NCBI RefSeq assembly: GCF_001401155.1
Contig: NZ_LJRO01000114.1
Coordinates: 1-33,729, forward strand
From: Pseudomonas tremae
Lineage (GTDB): Bacteria > Pseudomonadota > Gammaproteobacteria > Pseudomonadales > Pseudomonadaceae
DNA length: 33,729 bases
Reading direction: 5' to 3'
The notes under the pieces are model-generated. The model had not been told where the DNA came from and made no database searches. It saw only the letters and a list, made by a program, of their open reading frames with translations. Position numbers and translations under genes: made by a program. Below are positions 13,718 through 23,035 of the stretch, in pieces (within the stretch, counting starts at the first letter, position 1; each line of letters begins with the position of its first letter).

Positions 13718-14263
13718 TCAGTCTTCCAGCCGTGGGAAACGACCAGCAATGTCTTCACCGGTGAAGTTCGCGACCCAGCCTTCGGGATTGTTGAAAAGTC
13801 GGATAGCAACGAAATGCGGGTTTTCACCCATATCGAACCAGTGCGGGGTACCGGCTGGCACAGAGATCAGGTCGTTCTTTTCGCACAGAACTGCGTATAC
13901 GTAGTCGCCGATGTGCAGTGTGAACAGACCCCTTCCGGCCACAAAAAAGCGTACTTCGTCTTCACCGTGACGATGCTCTTCAAGAAATTTGGCGCGCAAT
14001 TCGGCTTTCTGCGGGTGATCACTGTTCAGGCTGATGACGTCCACCGTCACGTAACCGCGCTCGTTCATCAGCCTGTCGATCTGCGAGCGATAAGCGTTGA
14101 TCACTTCCTCTTGGCTGGCACCGGGGGTAATAGGGGTAGCCGCTTCCCATCGGTCGAACGCTACGCCCTGCTCGGCCAGTGTCGACGCGATGTCCTCCAG
14201 ATGGGTCAGCACCTTGTTGGGAGTATCCGGGCTTGAAACGTGATAAACGGACAGGCTGCTCAT
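13718..14263 (-). CDS. mtnD: Acireductone dioxygenase
   Basis: The 181-aa cupin enzyme oxidises acireductone to 2-keto-4-methylthiobutyrate and formate when it holds iron, or to an off-pathway product and CO when it holds nickel. The metal ligands are visible in [13 protein letters not shown] (His97, His99, Glu103) and at His141 in [10 protein letters not shown]. Full length for the family. A GAGGA site precedes ATG 14263. It follows mtnB after a gap of 96 bp and is followed closely by mtnC, consistent with the order of steps in the pathway. Confidence 0.96.
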   Translation of the reverse strand: MSSLSVYHVSSPDTPNKVLTHLEDIASTLAEQGVAFDRWEAATPITPGASQEEVINAYRSQIDRLMNERGYVTVDVISLNSDHPQKAELRAKFLEEHRHGEDEVRFFVAGRGLFTLHIGDYVYAVLCEKNDLISVPAGTPHWFDMGENPHFVAIRLFNNPEGWVANFTGEDIAGRFPRLED

Positions 14264-14359
14264 GGCTGTAATCCTCGGTTTGGGGCAGCGCCCTCCGGCT
14301 TTTACAGGCCGGTCAGGCGTAACTACAGGTTAATACGTGTCTGGATTGACCCGACGTCG

Positions 14360-14974
14360 TCAACGGTTCATCACCGTACGCATTTTCAGCTCGCATTCGA
14401 ACAGAAACTCGAATGCCTCGATCTGGCGCAATGCATCATTCATCCTTGCGCCCCATGTATAAAGACCGTGACCGCGAATCAGGTAGCCAGCGCAATCGGG
14501 GTGCGCGTCCAGCCACGGTTGCACTTTTGCGGCCAGACGGGCGATGTCCTGGTCATTGTCGAAAATAGGCACGACCACCTTGGACGCGTGGGTCACCACG
14601 CCATGAAAGGCCTTCTGCAGCTCGTAATCTTCAAACACCAGATGATCTGCAGCGATCAGCCTCGACAACACAGTCGCATTCACCGAATGGGTGTGCAGCA
14701 CGGCTCCAACTTCTGGCCGGCAGTTGTAGAGCTGCGTATGCAGCAGTGTTTCGGCAGAGGGCTTCTTGCCGGGTTCCAGGCTGTTGCCTGCCATATCAGT
14801 GGCCAGCACATCATCAGGCCCCAACTGCCCTTTGTGTTTGCCGGACACAGTCAACAAGGCTTCGCTGGCCGACAGGCGCGCGGAGTAGTTGCTGCTGGTG
14901 GCTGGCGACCAGCCACGACCGTACAGGAATCGTCCTGCCTCGATGATGTCCTGACTCAGTTGTTCGCGGCTCAT
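14360..14974 (-). CDS. mtnB: Methylthioribulose-1-phosphate dehydratase
   Basis: The 204-aa class II aldolase-fold, zinc-dependent enzyme dehydrates methylthioribulose-1-phosphate. Signatures include RGWSPATSSNYSARL, the HTHS pair of zinc ligands (His94 and His96), and a third His in IRGHGLYTWG. The start has a strong GAGGAAGG site and overlaps the stop of the MFS transporter by four bases (ATGA), so the two are translationally coupled. mtnA and mtnP, which supply the substrate, are not in the window. Confidence 0.95.
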   Translation of the reverse strand: MSREQLSQDIIEAGRFLYGRGWSPATSSNYSARLSASEALLTVSGKHKGQLGPDDVLATDMAGNSLEPGKKPSAETLLHTQLYNCRPEVGAVLHTHSVNATVLSRLIAADHLVFEDYELQKAFHGVVTHASKVVVPIFDNDQDIARLAAKVQPWLDAHPDCAGYLIRGHGLYTWGARMNDALRQIEAFEFLFECELKMRTVMNR

Positions 14975-16149
14975 GCACCTTCCTCTTTCTTGGGTGTGAC
15001 AATCATGACGGCTGCGGCAATGGCTGCAAGGCTGGCAATGGAAAATGTCCAGGCTGGCCCCAGCGCGTTCCAGCTGTAACCGGAGTACAAAGCGCCCAGC
15101 GCACCGCCAACCCCGGACAAGGCAGCATAAAGCGCCTGCCCTTGGCCCTGCTGACGCGGACCGAAACTACGTTGCACGAAATGGATGGCAGCAGCATGAA
15201 AGCTGCCGAACGTAGCAGCATGCATCACTTGCGCAACCAGCAGTGCAGGCAGGTGCTTGGCAAACAGGCCCAGCAAAAGCCAACGCAGCGCGGCCAGCAA
15301 AAAGCTTGCGAATAGCACCTGGCGCACTGAAAACCGCTGGAGGATGCGGCTCATGGCCATGAACATCAGCACTTCGGCCACCACCCCTACCGCCCACAAC
15401 ATGCCGATCAGACCACGGCTGTAGCCCAGCGCTTCCAGGTGCAAGGTCAGAAACGTGTAATACGGACCGTGACTGAACAGCATCAGCGCAACACTGATAT
15501 AGAACGCCAGCACTCCAGGCCGCGCCAGCTGGCGAATAAACCCTCCGCCATCCGCTTCGCGGGTCGAGATGGGTGGCTGCGCATTGGGCACCCACCAGCT
15601 GCTGACGGCAATGCCAGCCATGATCGCCAGCAAGATATACGGAAACAGGTCGAGGCTGAAACGTTCGAACACTCGCCCCAGCAGCACCACCGCCAGAATG
15701 AAGCCGATGGAGCCCCATAGCCTGATCTGGCTGTAACGTGCGGCCTGGCCTTGCAGATGGGCAAGCGTGATGACTTCAAATTGCGGCAGGATGGCGTGCC
15801 AGAAGAACGCATACAGCGCCATGACCAGCGCCAGCCAGGCATAGGTTTTTTCAAGCAGAATCAGTGAAAACGCCAAGAGTGTGAACACTGCACCGAAACG
15901 CACGATCGCCAGGCGCCGCCCTGTGTAGTCGCCCAGCCAGCCCCAGACGTTGGGCGCCACACAACGCATCAGCATGGGGATGGCAATCAGCTCGCCGATC
16001 CGGGCGCTGGCAAAGCCGAGGTGGCTCAGGTAAAGCGCCATAAACGGCGCCGACGCCCCCAACAAGGCGAAATAACACACGTAAAACCCGGACAGCCTCC
16101 AGTACGGAAGCTGCCTGCCGGGGAGTGCTGTCACGCTAGCAGACCGCAA
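14971..16149 (-). CDS. MFS transporter of the aroC-mtn operon
   Basis: The protein of about 390 aa has twelve predicted membrane helices. Its start, with LPYWRLSGFYVCYFALLGASAPFMALYLSHLG, and the loop WGWLGDYTGRR are typical of the HcaT/MFS_1-like group. No ATG lies near the N-terminus; translation could begin at TTG 16149 or GTG 16134, and neither has a clear ribosome binding site. It begins 15 bp after aroC and overlaps mtnB by four bases. The same gene sits between aroC and mtnB in P. aeruginosa. Coupling with methionine salvage makes methylthioribose or a related thio-sugar a possible substrate, but sequence alone does not show this. Confidence 0.85.
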   Translation of the reverse strand: MRSASVTALPGRQLPYWRLSGFYVCYFALLGASAPFMALYLSHLGFASARIGELIAIPMLMRCVAPNVWGWLGDYTGRRLAIVRFGAVFTLLAFSLILLEKTYAWLALVMALYAFFWHAILPQFEVITLAHLQGQAARYSQIRLWGSIGFILAVVLLGRVFERFSLDLFPYILLAIMAGIAVSSWWVPNAQPPISTREADGGGFIRQLARPGVLAFYISVALMLFSHGPYYTFLTLHLEALGYSRGLIGMLWAVGVVAEVLMFMAMSRILQRFSVRQVLFASFLLAALRWLLLGLFAKHLPALLVAQVMHAATFGSFHAAAIHFVQRSFGPRQQGQGQALYAALSGVGGALGALYSGYSWNALGPAWTFSIASLAAIAAAVMIVTPKKEEGA

Positions 16150-16164
16150 CCGTGACGGCGCTTG

Positions 16165-17256
16165 TCACAGCTGCGCCAACACAGGCGTATCGACGCGAAC
16201 ATCGGCATTCTGTCCGCGATGACGCAGCAGGTGGTCCAGCAACACCATGGCCATCATCGCCTCGGCAATAGGCGTGGCACGAATACCGACACAAGGGTCA
16301 TGGCGCCCCTTGGTGATGACATCGCCCGGGGCACCATTCACATCGATTGATCGCCCCGGCGTGGTGATGCTGGACGTCGGCTTGAGCGCCAGATGCGCGA
16401 TGATCGGCTGACCGGAGGAAATGCCGCCGAGAATGCCGCCCGCCTGATTCGACAGAAAACCCTGCGGCGTCATTTCGTCACGATGCTCTGTGCCACGCTG
16501 GGCCACACAGTCGAAGCCGGCGCCAATCTCCACGCCCTTGACTGCGTTGATGCTCATCAGCGCATGGGCCAGTTCGGCATCCAGACGGTCGAAAATCGGC
16601 TCGCCCAGGCCCGGCATCACGCCTTCAGCCACCACCGTGATTTTCGCGCCGACCGAATCCTGGTCGCGACGTAGCTGGTCCATGTAGGCCTCCAGCTCTG
16701 GCACTTTGTCGGGGTCAGGGCAGAAAAAAGCGTTGTCTTCGACCGAATCCCAGGTTTTGAACGGGATCTGGATCGGCCCCAACTGGCTCATGTAACCGCG
16801 GATGACAATGCCTTGGGTCGCCAGGTATTTCTTGGCAATGGCCCCGGCAGCAACGCGCATGGCGGTCTCCCGCGCAGAGCTGCGGCCGCCGCCCCGGTAA
16901 TCACGGATGCCGTACTTGTGGTGGTAGGTGTAATCAGCGTGAGCGGGCCGGAACAGGTCCTTGATGGCAGAGTAGTCCTTGGACTTCTGATCTGTGTTGC
17001 GGATCAGCAGGCCGATGGAGGCACCCGTGGTCTTGCCCTCGAAGACGCCCGACAGGATTTCGACCTCATCGGCTTCCTGGCGCTGGGTCGTGTGGCGGCT
17101 GGTGCCGGGCTTGCGGCGGTCCAGATCACGCTGCAGATCTTGCAGGTCAAGCTCAAGCCCGGGCGGGCAGCCGTCGACGATAGCGACCAGCGCCGGGCCG
17201 TGGCTTTCGCCGGCGGTGGTGACAGTGAACAGCTTGCCGAAAGTGTTGCCGGACAT
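16165..17256 (-). CDS. aroC: Chorismate synthase
   Basis: The 363-aa FMN-dependent enzyme makes chorismate from 5-enolpyruvylshikimate-3-phosphate, the last common step to aromatic amino acids. Signatures: [19 protein letters not shown] near the N-terminus, [36 protein letters not shown], and the C-terminal [17 protein letters not shown]. Length is normal. It heads the operon with the MFS transporter and mtn genes and is divergent from an alpha/beta hydrolase, with a 141-bp shared upstream region. Confidence 0.97.
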   Translation of the reverse strand: MSGNTFGKLFTVTTAGESHGPALVAIVDGCPPGLELDLQDLQRDLDRRKPGTSRHTTQRQEADEVEILSGVFEGKTTGASIGLLIRNTDQKSKDYSAIKDLFRPAHADYTYHHKYGIRDYRGGGRSSARETAMRVAAGAIAKKYLATQGIVIRGYMSQLGPIQIPFKTWDSVEDNAFFCPDPDKVPELEAYMDQLRRDQDSVGAKITVVAEGVMPGLGEPIFDRLDAELAHALMSINAVKGVEIGAGFDCVAQRGTEHRDEMTPQGFLSNQAGGILGGISSGQPIIAHLALKPTSSITTPGRSIDVNGAPGDVITKGRHDPCVGIRATPIAEAMMAMVLLDHLLRHRGQNADVRVDTPVLAQL

Positions 17257-17397
17257 GCGGGCGCTCCGAAAAATCAGCCAAAAAACCAGATCGTTGAAAC
17301 AAGCGCGCCAGTATACGCAGCCTCGCGGTTCAGTTCATCCTCGAACCTTCTGTGACCGCGTGCGTCCAAGCGAGACCCCACCCATGATGGCCATGCG

Positions 17398-18417
17398 ATG
17401 TTATCCGGTACTTCCCCGATTCGAGCGTTCAAACGACTGTGCCTTCTGGCGCTGCCGGTCACACTGATCCTGACCCTGATGTCTGGCGCAGCCAGCGCTG
17501 CAGGGCCTACAACGGTGCAGCGTACAGTCAGCGTGGACACTGAAAACGGCAAGCTTTACGGCACCTTGCTGATGCCGCGCTCGGACACACCTGTGCCGGT
17601 GGTGCTTATCATTGCTGGCTCAGGCCCGACTGACCGCAACGGCAATAACCCGGAAGGCGGACGCAACGACAGCATGAAGCGCCTGGCGGTGATCCTGGCC
17701 AACAACAATATTGCCAGCGTGCGCTACGACAAGCGTGGTGTGGCAGCCAGCAAGGCGGTAACGCCGGATGAGCGTAACCTCAGCGTCGAACGCTATGTTG
17801 CCGACGTGCAGCTATGGGTCAGGGCAATCAAGGCTAACCCGCGCCTGGGTCAGTTGATCCTGCTGGGCCATAGCGAAGGCGCGCTGGTCGCAAGCCTAGC
17901 GGCGGAAAAGGCCGGCGCAGCGGCAGTGATCTCTGTAGCCGGCACCGGCAGACCTGTGGATGAAGTGCTGCGCGAGCAATTCCGCGAGCGACTTCCGCCA
18001 GAACTGTTACAGCGCAGTGATCAATTGCTCGACGAACTCAAGGCGGGCAAAACCGACGAAAAGGTTCCCTCCGAGCTGGAGGTGGTGTTCCGTCCCAGTG
18101 TCCAGCCCTATCTGATTTCGCTGTTTCGGCAGAACCCGGCAGCTGCCTTTGGCGCATTGCATGTTCCGGCGCTGATCGTCCAGGGGCGCAATGACATCCA
18201 GGTCGGCGTGCGTGACGCTCTGCTGCTGAAAAAAGCCAAACCCGACGCCGAACTGGCCCTGATCGACGGCATGAATCATGTGCTGCGCATCGTGCCGGAC
18301 GACCTGCAGCAACAACTGCTGTCTTATCGCAACCCGACCCAGCCCTTGGCTGACGAAGTGACGTCGCGCATTGTGGGCTTTATCAAGGCATTGCCCGCGT
18401 CGGCAAAAAAGAACTGA
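17398..18417 (+). CDS. Exported alpha/beta hydrolase
   Basis: The 339-aa protein has an N-terminal signal peptide (about residues 10-35, ending ASAAG) and a serine hydrolase domain. The catalytic set is visible: nucleophile Ser159 in GHSEG, Asp in GRNDIQV (near 264) and His in GMNHVL (near 294). The oxyanion region is IIAGSGPTDRNGNN. It should act in the periplasm or at the envelope on an ester or amide, substrate unknown. The gene occupies the same place beside aroC in P. aeruginosa. It is followed after about 100 bp by a membrane-anchored coiled-coil protein on the same strand. Confidence 0.85.
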   Translation: MLSGTSPIRAFKRLCLLALPVTLILTLMSGAASAAGPTTVQRTVSVDTENGKLYGTLLMPRSDTPVPVVLIIAGSGPTDRNGNNPEGGRNDSMKRLAVILANNNIASVRYDKRGVAASKAVTPDERNLSVERYVADVQLWVRAIKANPRLGQLILLGHSEGALVASLAAEKAGAAAVISVAGTGRPVDEVLREQFRERLPPELLQRSDQLLDELKAGKTDEKVPSELEVVFRPSVQPYLISLFRQNPAAAFGALHVPALIVQGRNDIQVGVRDALLLKKAKPDAELALIDGMNHVLRIVPDDLQQQLLSYRNPTQPLADEVTSRIVGFIKALPASAKKN

Positions 18418-18517
18418 CTGACAGCAACCACCCACCCTTCAGTCTCGGCCGCTCTGGCCGATAGCGGTTTGCCGGCCTTGTGTTTTGCTGCACAAGGTCA
18501 AGGACAGGGCCACCGCT

Positions 18518-19321
18518 ATGACTGACGCGAATATCATGACCGAAACCACTGCAGAACCCATCAGCACAGAAGCCGAGGTTGCAGCACCGCCACAACCGTG
18601 GGAAGACGTTCTGCCCGAAAGTTTTCAGATGCTGCGCCTCGCACCGCAACCTACTGACCGGGCTACCGGTGGGCGGCCGTTGCGTTTTGTGCAGTTCGGT
18701 CGTGCCGAACGTCACAGCAAGGCGCTGAGCCTGCTGCGCATCAACATTCAGCTGCCCGGCCAACGCGTTCGTAAAGAACAGAACAATCTGGATTTATGGG
18801 CCGACCACGAGAAACGCATTGTGCGTTTCGGCCCGGAGTCAGGCTTGCAGATAGAGCCGTGGAACCGGGGGATCGGTCGCTTCATGATCGCCCATGCGGT
18901 CCACTGGGCACAGAAAAGATGGTCTTCCTACAAGATCGAGGGCGTGGCCCTGGCCAGCAAGGACGGCTTGAACGAAGACACCCGCCTGCGCCGCGATCAC
19001 TTTCTGCGCACCCTCGGCTTCGAAGTCGCCTATGCCGACGCCCAGCACATGAAAGGCAGTATCAAGGATGTGCATGTTGGCAACCTGCACAGCACCTGGA
19101 ACAACGACAAGGTGCAGATCGTCGAAATTCTCGAAGCGTCGCAAATGCTGGAAAAGGCAGAAAAAAACATGATCGAGCAGGAAGTCACCATCCGCCAGCA
19201 CGAAGAGCGGGTCGGCAAATACAAGCGTGAGGACGCCAGTCTGCGTTTCACGATTGCCTGCCTGGTAACTTTCGCTGTGTTCCAGGCAGGGCTGCTGATC
19301 TGGATCGCCACGCACCGCTGA
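18518..19321 (+). CDS. Tail-anchored coiled-coil protein (267 aa), unknown function
   Basis: I do not recognise a named family. The N-terminal half is soluble (ERHSKALSLLRINIQLPGQRV, then a region around FGPESGLQIEPWNRGIGRFM that could be a small alpha/beta fold). A coiled coil follows (about 200-240, EASQMLEKAEKNMIEQEVTIRQ), and the protein ends with one hydrophobic helix (about 246-264) and a short THR tail. This is a C-terminal anchor, with the bulk in the cytoplasm. Start 18518 follows an AGGACAGGG stretch. The gene is conserved in this position next to prmB in Pseudomonas. Confidence 0.75.
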   Translation: MTDANIMTETTAEPISTEAEVAAPPQPWEDVLPESFQMLRLAPQPTDRATGGRPLRFVQFGRAERHSKALSLLRINIQLPGQRVRKEQNNLDLWADHEKRIVRFGPESGLQIEPWNRGIGRFMIAHAVHWAQKRWSSYKIEGVALASKDGLNEDTRLRRDHFLRTLGFEVAYADAQHMKGSIKDVHVGNLHSTWNNDKVQIVEILEASQMLEKAEKNMIEQEVTIRQHEERVGKYKREDASLRFTIACLVTFAVFQAGLLIWIATHR

Positions 19322-19376
19322 AACGGCTTGCCTGCGGACTGCCGGGGCTGCGATGCCAGCCCCTGTCAGGTTCGCC

Positions 19377-20285
19377 TCAGATTCGAGACTGAAACAGTGC
19401 CTGATGCTCGCGGCACTGCTCGGCAGTCAGCATGAACACACCGTGGCCACCACGCTGAAAGTCCAGCCAGGCGAAATCGACTTCCGGGTACAGCGCCTGT
19501 ACGTGTACCTGGCTGTTGCCCACTTCGACGATCAGCAAACCCTTCTCGTTCAGATGATCAGCGGCCTGGGCCAGCATGCGGCGTACCAGGTTCAGACCGT
19601 CACTGCCGCAGACCAGCGCCAGTTCCGGTTCGTGCTGGTACTCGTCCGGCATGTCGGCGAAGTCTTCGGAATCCACATAAGGCGGATTGGACACGATGAG
19701 ATCGAAGCGTTGCCCCGGCAGGCCGTCGAACCCATCGCCCTGCACGGTGTAGACCCGATCTTCCATACCGTGGCGCTCGATGTTCTGGTTGGCCACTTCA
19801 AGCGCGTCGTAGGACAGGTCGGCCAGCGCCACTTCGGCTTCGGGAAACTCGTCGGCACAGGCGATACCGATACAACCGGAGCCGGTACACAAGTCCAGAA
19901 TCCGCGCAGGCTCACTGGCCAGCCACGGCGCAAAGCGCTCTTCGATCAGTTCGGCAATGGGTGAGCGCGGGATCAGCACACGCTCGTCGACAATGAACGA
20001 CATGCCGCAAAACCAGGCCTCGCCCAGCAGGTAGGGCGTCGGAATACGGTCGTCGATGCGGCGTTTGATCAGGCGTTGCAGCTCGGATATCTCATCGACT
20101 TCCAGACGGCAGTCCAGATAGCTGTCGGCGATTTCCCACGGCAGATGCAAAGCGCCCAGCACCAGTTGGCGAGCTTCGTCCCAGGCGTTGTCAGTGCCAT
20201 GACCGAAAAACACATCTTCCTCGTGAAAGCGGCTGACGGCCCAACGGATATGGTCGCGTACGGTACGCAAACGGGAGGTGATCAT
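19377..20285 (-). CDS. prmB: Ribosomal protein uL3 glutamine N5-methyltransferase
   Basis: The 302-aa protein is a SAM-dependent N5-glutamine methyltransferase. It has the N-terminal helical substrate domain ([23 protein letters not shown]), the SAM loop [14 protein letters not shown], and the [10 protein letters not shown] active-site motif. The sequence [15 protein letters not shown] after NPPY and the longer N-terminal domain fit PrmB (target: ribosomal protein L3) rather than PrmC. Start 20285 has an AAGGAG site; the frame extending to 20516 is not protein-like. It is divergent from the isochorismatase-fold gene. Confidence 0.93.
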   Translation of the reverse strand: MITSRLRTVRDHIRWAVSRFHEEDVFFGHGTDNAWDEARQLVLGALHLPWEIADSYLDCRLEVDEISELQRLIKRRIDDRIPTPYLLGEAWFCGMSFIVDERVLIPRSPIAELIEERFAPWLASEPARILDLCTGSGCIGIACADEFPEAEVALADLSYDALEVANQNIERHGMEDRVYTVQGDGFDGLPGQRFDLIVSNPPYVDSEDFADMPDEYQHEPELALVCGSDGLNLVRRMLAQAADHLNEKGLLIVEVGNSQVHVQALYPEVDFAWLDFQRGGHGVFMLTAEQCREHQALFQSRI

Positions 20286-20532
20286 GAACAAACTCCTTAA
20301 AAAACGACGAGCCACTTTGACAGGCCTGGATCCGGACAACGACGCACGCTTCGTACCCGCTAAACTCGGGAGTTTCCACGATTCGTCTGATGCCATCAAG
20401 GCAAACCGCCATCCGCCATGCCCGCAACCTGCCCTGCAGGCCACGGAAAACGTGGCTTTCGATAGTTGCCATTCCCAGAACGCTTCAGCCAGAGGACAAT
20501 GTCGCAAAAGCCCCACTCAAAGGAGCCCGTGG

Positions 20533-21123
20533 ATGTCCGATTTAAAGACCATGTTTCAACTCAGTGGCCGGGTGCATGCGCCCGCCAGCCTGAGCAACGC
20601 GACGCTGATCATCATCGACGCCCAGAAAGAATACCTGAGCGGTCCACTGGCGCTGACCGGGGTCGAAGAAGCGCTGGCCAACATCGGTCAACTGGTCGCC
20701 AAGGCTCGCGCAGTCAAGTGTCCGATCGTACATGTCCGTCATCTGGGCACCGTCGGCGGCCTGTTCGACCCGCAGGGCGAGCGCGGCCAACTGGTTTCGG
20801 GACTTTCGCCACAAGACGACGAACACCTGGTCGAAAAACGTTTGCCCAACGCCTTCAACGGCACTGGCCTTCACGAGCTGCTGCAACGTCTGGGGCACTT
20901 GGATCTAGTGGTCTGCGGGTTCATGAGTCACTCGAGCATCAGCACCACAGTGCGCGCTACCAAGGATTACGGTTATCGCTGCACGCTGGTTGATGATGCC
21001 TGCGCGACCCGCGACCTGCCGAGCCCGCACGGTGTCGTCAGCGCCGAGGTTGTCCACCGGACCGAGATGGCAATCATGGCGGACAACTTTGCCACGCTGG
21101 CCCTCACCAAAGACCTGATCTGA
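20533..21123 (+). CDS. Isochorismatase-fold protein with Ser in place of catalytic Cys
   Basis: The 196-aa protein has the cysteine-hydrolase (isochorismatase/nicotinamidase) fold. Asp29 in LIIIDAQKEY and Lys102 in LVEKRLPNAF match two members of the catalytic triad. The third, normally Cys in a 'G.mth.CV..T.r.A' motif, is Ser135 here: VCGFMSHSSISTTVRAT. Proteins of this fold without Cys are either non-hydrolytic (for example PhzD/EntB-type vinyl ether hydrolysis, which uses no Cys) or have changed chemistry. Cys128, seven residues earlier, is on the neighbouring strand and is not a replacement. Start 20533 has AGGAG at the right distance. Confidence 0.85.
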   Translation: MSDLKTMFQLSGRVHAPASLSNATLIIIDAQKEYLSGPLALTGVEEALANIGQLVAKARAVKCPIVHVRHLGTVGGLFDPQGERGQLVSGLSPQDDEHLVEKRLPNAFNGTGLHELLQRLGHLDLVVCGFMSHSSISTTVRATKDYGYRCTLVDDACATRDLPSPHGVVSAEVVHRTEMAIMADNFATLALTKDLI

Positions 21124-21269
21124 AAGTGCCTGACCGAGGGGTTGTGTGAACGCGCTCACATAACCGCCCATCCTTTGCTGCCCGGTTATGTACCGGAAGC
21201 GGGAACCACCCCTCTTTATCCAAGTCACAGCGCCGATACCCGCTCAGCCGCTACCTATCGAGGAAAGGC

Positions 21270-21587
21270 ATGAAAACGTCAGATGGTTTCAATGCACGTC
21301 GCTTGCGCAACAAAGGCCCGGGTAACTGGGGCAAGCGCATCGGTATGCTGATCGCGTTGATGCTGGCGGTTGTGGGCCTGGTGCTGACCTTCGCCGGTGC
21401 CTCCAGCCTGATCGGCCATCCTCAAATGCTGGGCGAGCTGAATGCCAGCCCAGGTGGCGCCGCTTTCGTCGCGATCAGTGGGCTACTGGTGTTTTACCTG
21501 GGCATCTGGCTCTGGCGGCGTTGCCGACGCCAGCGCGGATCGAGCGGCTTGAGCATCTCCGCCCATTTGATGAAAAAACACAACTGA
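21270..21587 (+). CDS. Small inner-membrane protein with two helices (105 aa)
   Basis: No named family is recognised. After a basic N-terminus (RRLRNKGPGNWGKRIG) come two membrane helices (about residues 24-46 and 63-83), then an Arg-rich stretch (WRRCRRQR) and a polar tail. Both ends should face the cytoplasm. The start has an AGGAAAGG site. The gene lies between the isochorismatase-fold and Smr genes on the same strand, as in P. aeruginosa, and may be co-transcribed with the Smr gene 46 bp downstream. Confidence 0.75.
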   Translation: MKTSDGFNARRLRNKGPGNWGKRIGMLIALMLAVVGLVLTFAGASSLIGHPQMLGELNASPGGAAFVAISGLLVFYLGIWLWRRCRRQRGSSGLSISAHLMKKHN

Positions 21588-21632
21588 ACCGCTCGCTTGA
21601 ACGGGTAGACTAGCCTCCTTCGCGGAGGCCCC

Positions 21633-22190
21633 ATGCAAGACGACGATTTTTCCCTGTTCAGAAGCGAGACGCGCGGCGTAAAGCCTCTCAAGCATGAACA
21701 CGCTGATGTTGGCAAACCCAAGGCTGATCGAAAAATGCTGGCCCGCCTGCGCCAGTCGGCAACCGTGCGCACCGACTCGGTGATCATCGACGGGCTCTCG
21801 GATCAATTCGTGATCGATGTCGGCCCTGAAGATGTCCTGAGCTGGTCGCGGGACGGTGTTCAGGACGGGCAGATGCGCAAGCTCAAGCTCGGGCAGATCA
21901 GCTTCGAGGGCAGCCTCGACCTGCACGGCATGACCGTGGAAGTGGCTCGCGAAACCTTGTGGGAGTTTCTGGCAGAAGCCACAAAACTGGAGATACGCTG
22001 CGTGCGTGTCACACACGGCAAGGCGGTGCGTCTGGACGGTAAGCGCCCGATGATCAAGAGCCACGTCAACACTTGGTTGCGCCAGCATCCGCAGGTACTG
22101 GGCTTCTGTTCATGCGTGGCAAAACATGGCGGCGCGGGCGCTGTTTATGTGGTGCTCAAGCGCACCATGATGGAAGGTCGCGACGAGTAG
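21633..22190 (+). CDS. Smr-domain protein
   Basis: The 185-aa protein carries a C-terminal Smr (small MutS-related) domain: DLHGMTVEVARETLWEFL (DLHG at 96-99), VTHGKA (THGK at 127-130) and the glycine-rich FCSCVAKHGGAGAVYVVLK. Smr domains nick or cut nucleic acid, DNA or RNA depending on the protein. There is no MutS part, so this is a stand-alone Smr protein of the SmrA/SmrB type. A role in ribosome rescue, as for E. coli SmrB, is possible but not shown by the sequence. GGAGG precedes ATG 21633. Confidence 0.9.
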   Translation: MQDDDFSLFRSETRGVKPLKHEHADVGKPKADRKMLARLRQSATVRTDSVIIDGLSDQFVIDVGPEDVLSWSRDGVQDGQMRKLKLGQISFEGSLDLHGMTVEVARETLWEFLAEATKLEIRCVRVTHGKAVRLDGKRPMIKSHVNTWLRQHPQVLGFCSCVAKHGGAGAVYVVLKRTMMEGRDE

Positions 22191-22315
22191 CCCGCTTCAC
22201 GCCTTGTCGGGCAGACCGGGCAGCAAGTGGGTAGCGACCTGGTCGCCAACGCGTGAGCAAGACATTACAAACCCCGCCTGACACGTTGATTTGCCGCGCT
22301 GCCGTACCCCCTACG

Positions 22316-22343
22316 CGTGCGTAAGTTACCGTGCGTAAGTTAC
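22316..22343 (+). repeat. Tandem 14-bp direct repeat upstream of folE
   Basis: CGTGCGTAAGTTAC occurs twice in direct succession (22316-22329 and 22330-22343). Each copy contains the 9-bp palindrome GTAAGTTAC, so two palindromic cores are spaced 14 bp apart, 66-93 bp upstream of the folE start. It could be a paired operator or a simple duplication. Confidence 0.6.
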
Positions 22344-22408
22344 TATGTGCGCCTCGGCGAACGGCCATGCCCTCGCATTTATCGAATCCCACACGGAAAC
22401 ACACTCCT

Positions 22409-22954
22409 GTGACACTGGAACAGAATTACACCGCCATACTCGGGCAACTGGGCGAGGACGTCTCGCGTGAAGGCCTGCTGGACACCCCCAAGCGCGCCGC
22501 CAAGGCCATGCAGTACCTGTGTCGCGGTTACGCCCAAACGCTGGAAGAGGTAACCAACGGCGCATTGTTCAGCTCCGAGGCCAGCGAAATGGTAATGGTC
22601 AAGGACATAGAGCTGTATTCCCTCTGCGAGCACCACCTTCTGCCATTTATCGGCAAGGCACATGTGGCGTACATCCCGCAGGGCAAAGTGCTGGGCCTGT
22701 CCAAGGTCGCGCGGATCGTCGACATGTATGCCCGCCGCCTGCAGATCCAGGAAAACCTGAGCCGTCAGATCGCCGAAGCCATTCAACAGGTAACCGGCGC
22801 GCTGGGCGTTGCAGTGGTGATTGAAGCCAAACACATGTGCATGATGATGCGCGGCGTCGAAAAGCAGAATTCGGCCATGATCACTTCGGTGATGCTCGGC
22901 GAATTCCGTGAAAACGCAGCGACTCGCAGTGAGTTTCTCAGCCTGATCAAGTAA
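22409..22954 (+). CDS. folE: GTP cyclohydrolase I
   Basis: The 181-aa enzyme converts GTP to 7,8-dihydroneopterin triphosphate, the first step of folate and pterin synthesis. Zinc and active-site motifs are [20 protein letters not shown] and the segment with [19 protein letters not shown] 22409 is chosen because the family begins near [25 protein letters not shown] 22367 in the same frame would add 14 residues. Neither start has a strong ribosome binding site. P. aeruginosa has two folE genes and this neighbourhood corresponds to the one called folE2. Confidence 0.95.
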   Translation: MTLEQNYTAILGQLGEDVSREGLLDTPKRAAKAMQYLCRGYAQTLEEVTNGALFSSEASEMVMVKDIELYSLCEHHLLPFIGKAHVAYIPQGKVLGLSKVARIVDMYARRLQIQENLSRQIAEAIQQVTGALGVAVVIEAKHMCMMMRGVEKQNSAMITSVMLGEFRENAATRSEFLSLIK

Positions 22955-23035
22955 TGCGTTCAGCCTGCGTTCACGTGCGGTAGCGCACGCTGAACGCTGT
23001 GCAGAACTCACCCGCTGTCCGCAAGAGGTATGAAC

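Noticed and set aside
14240..15079. Plus-strand open frame of 279 codons
   Set aside because: It is opposite mtnB and the start of the transporter overlap, with no protein-like motifs.
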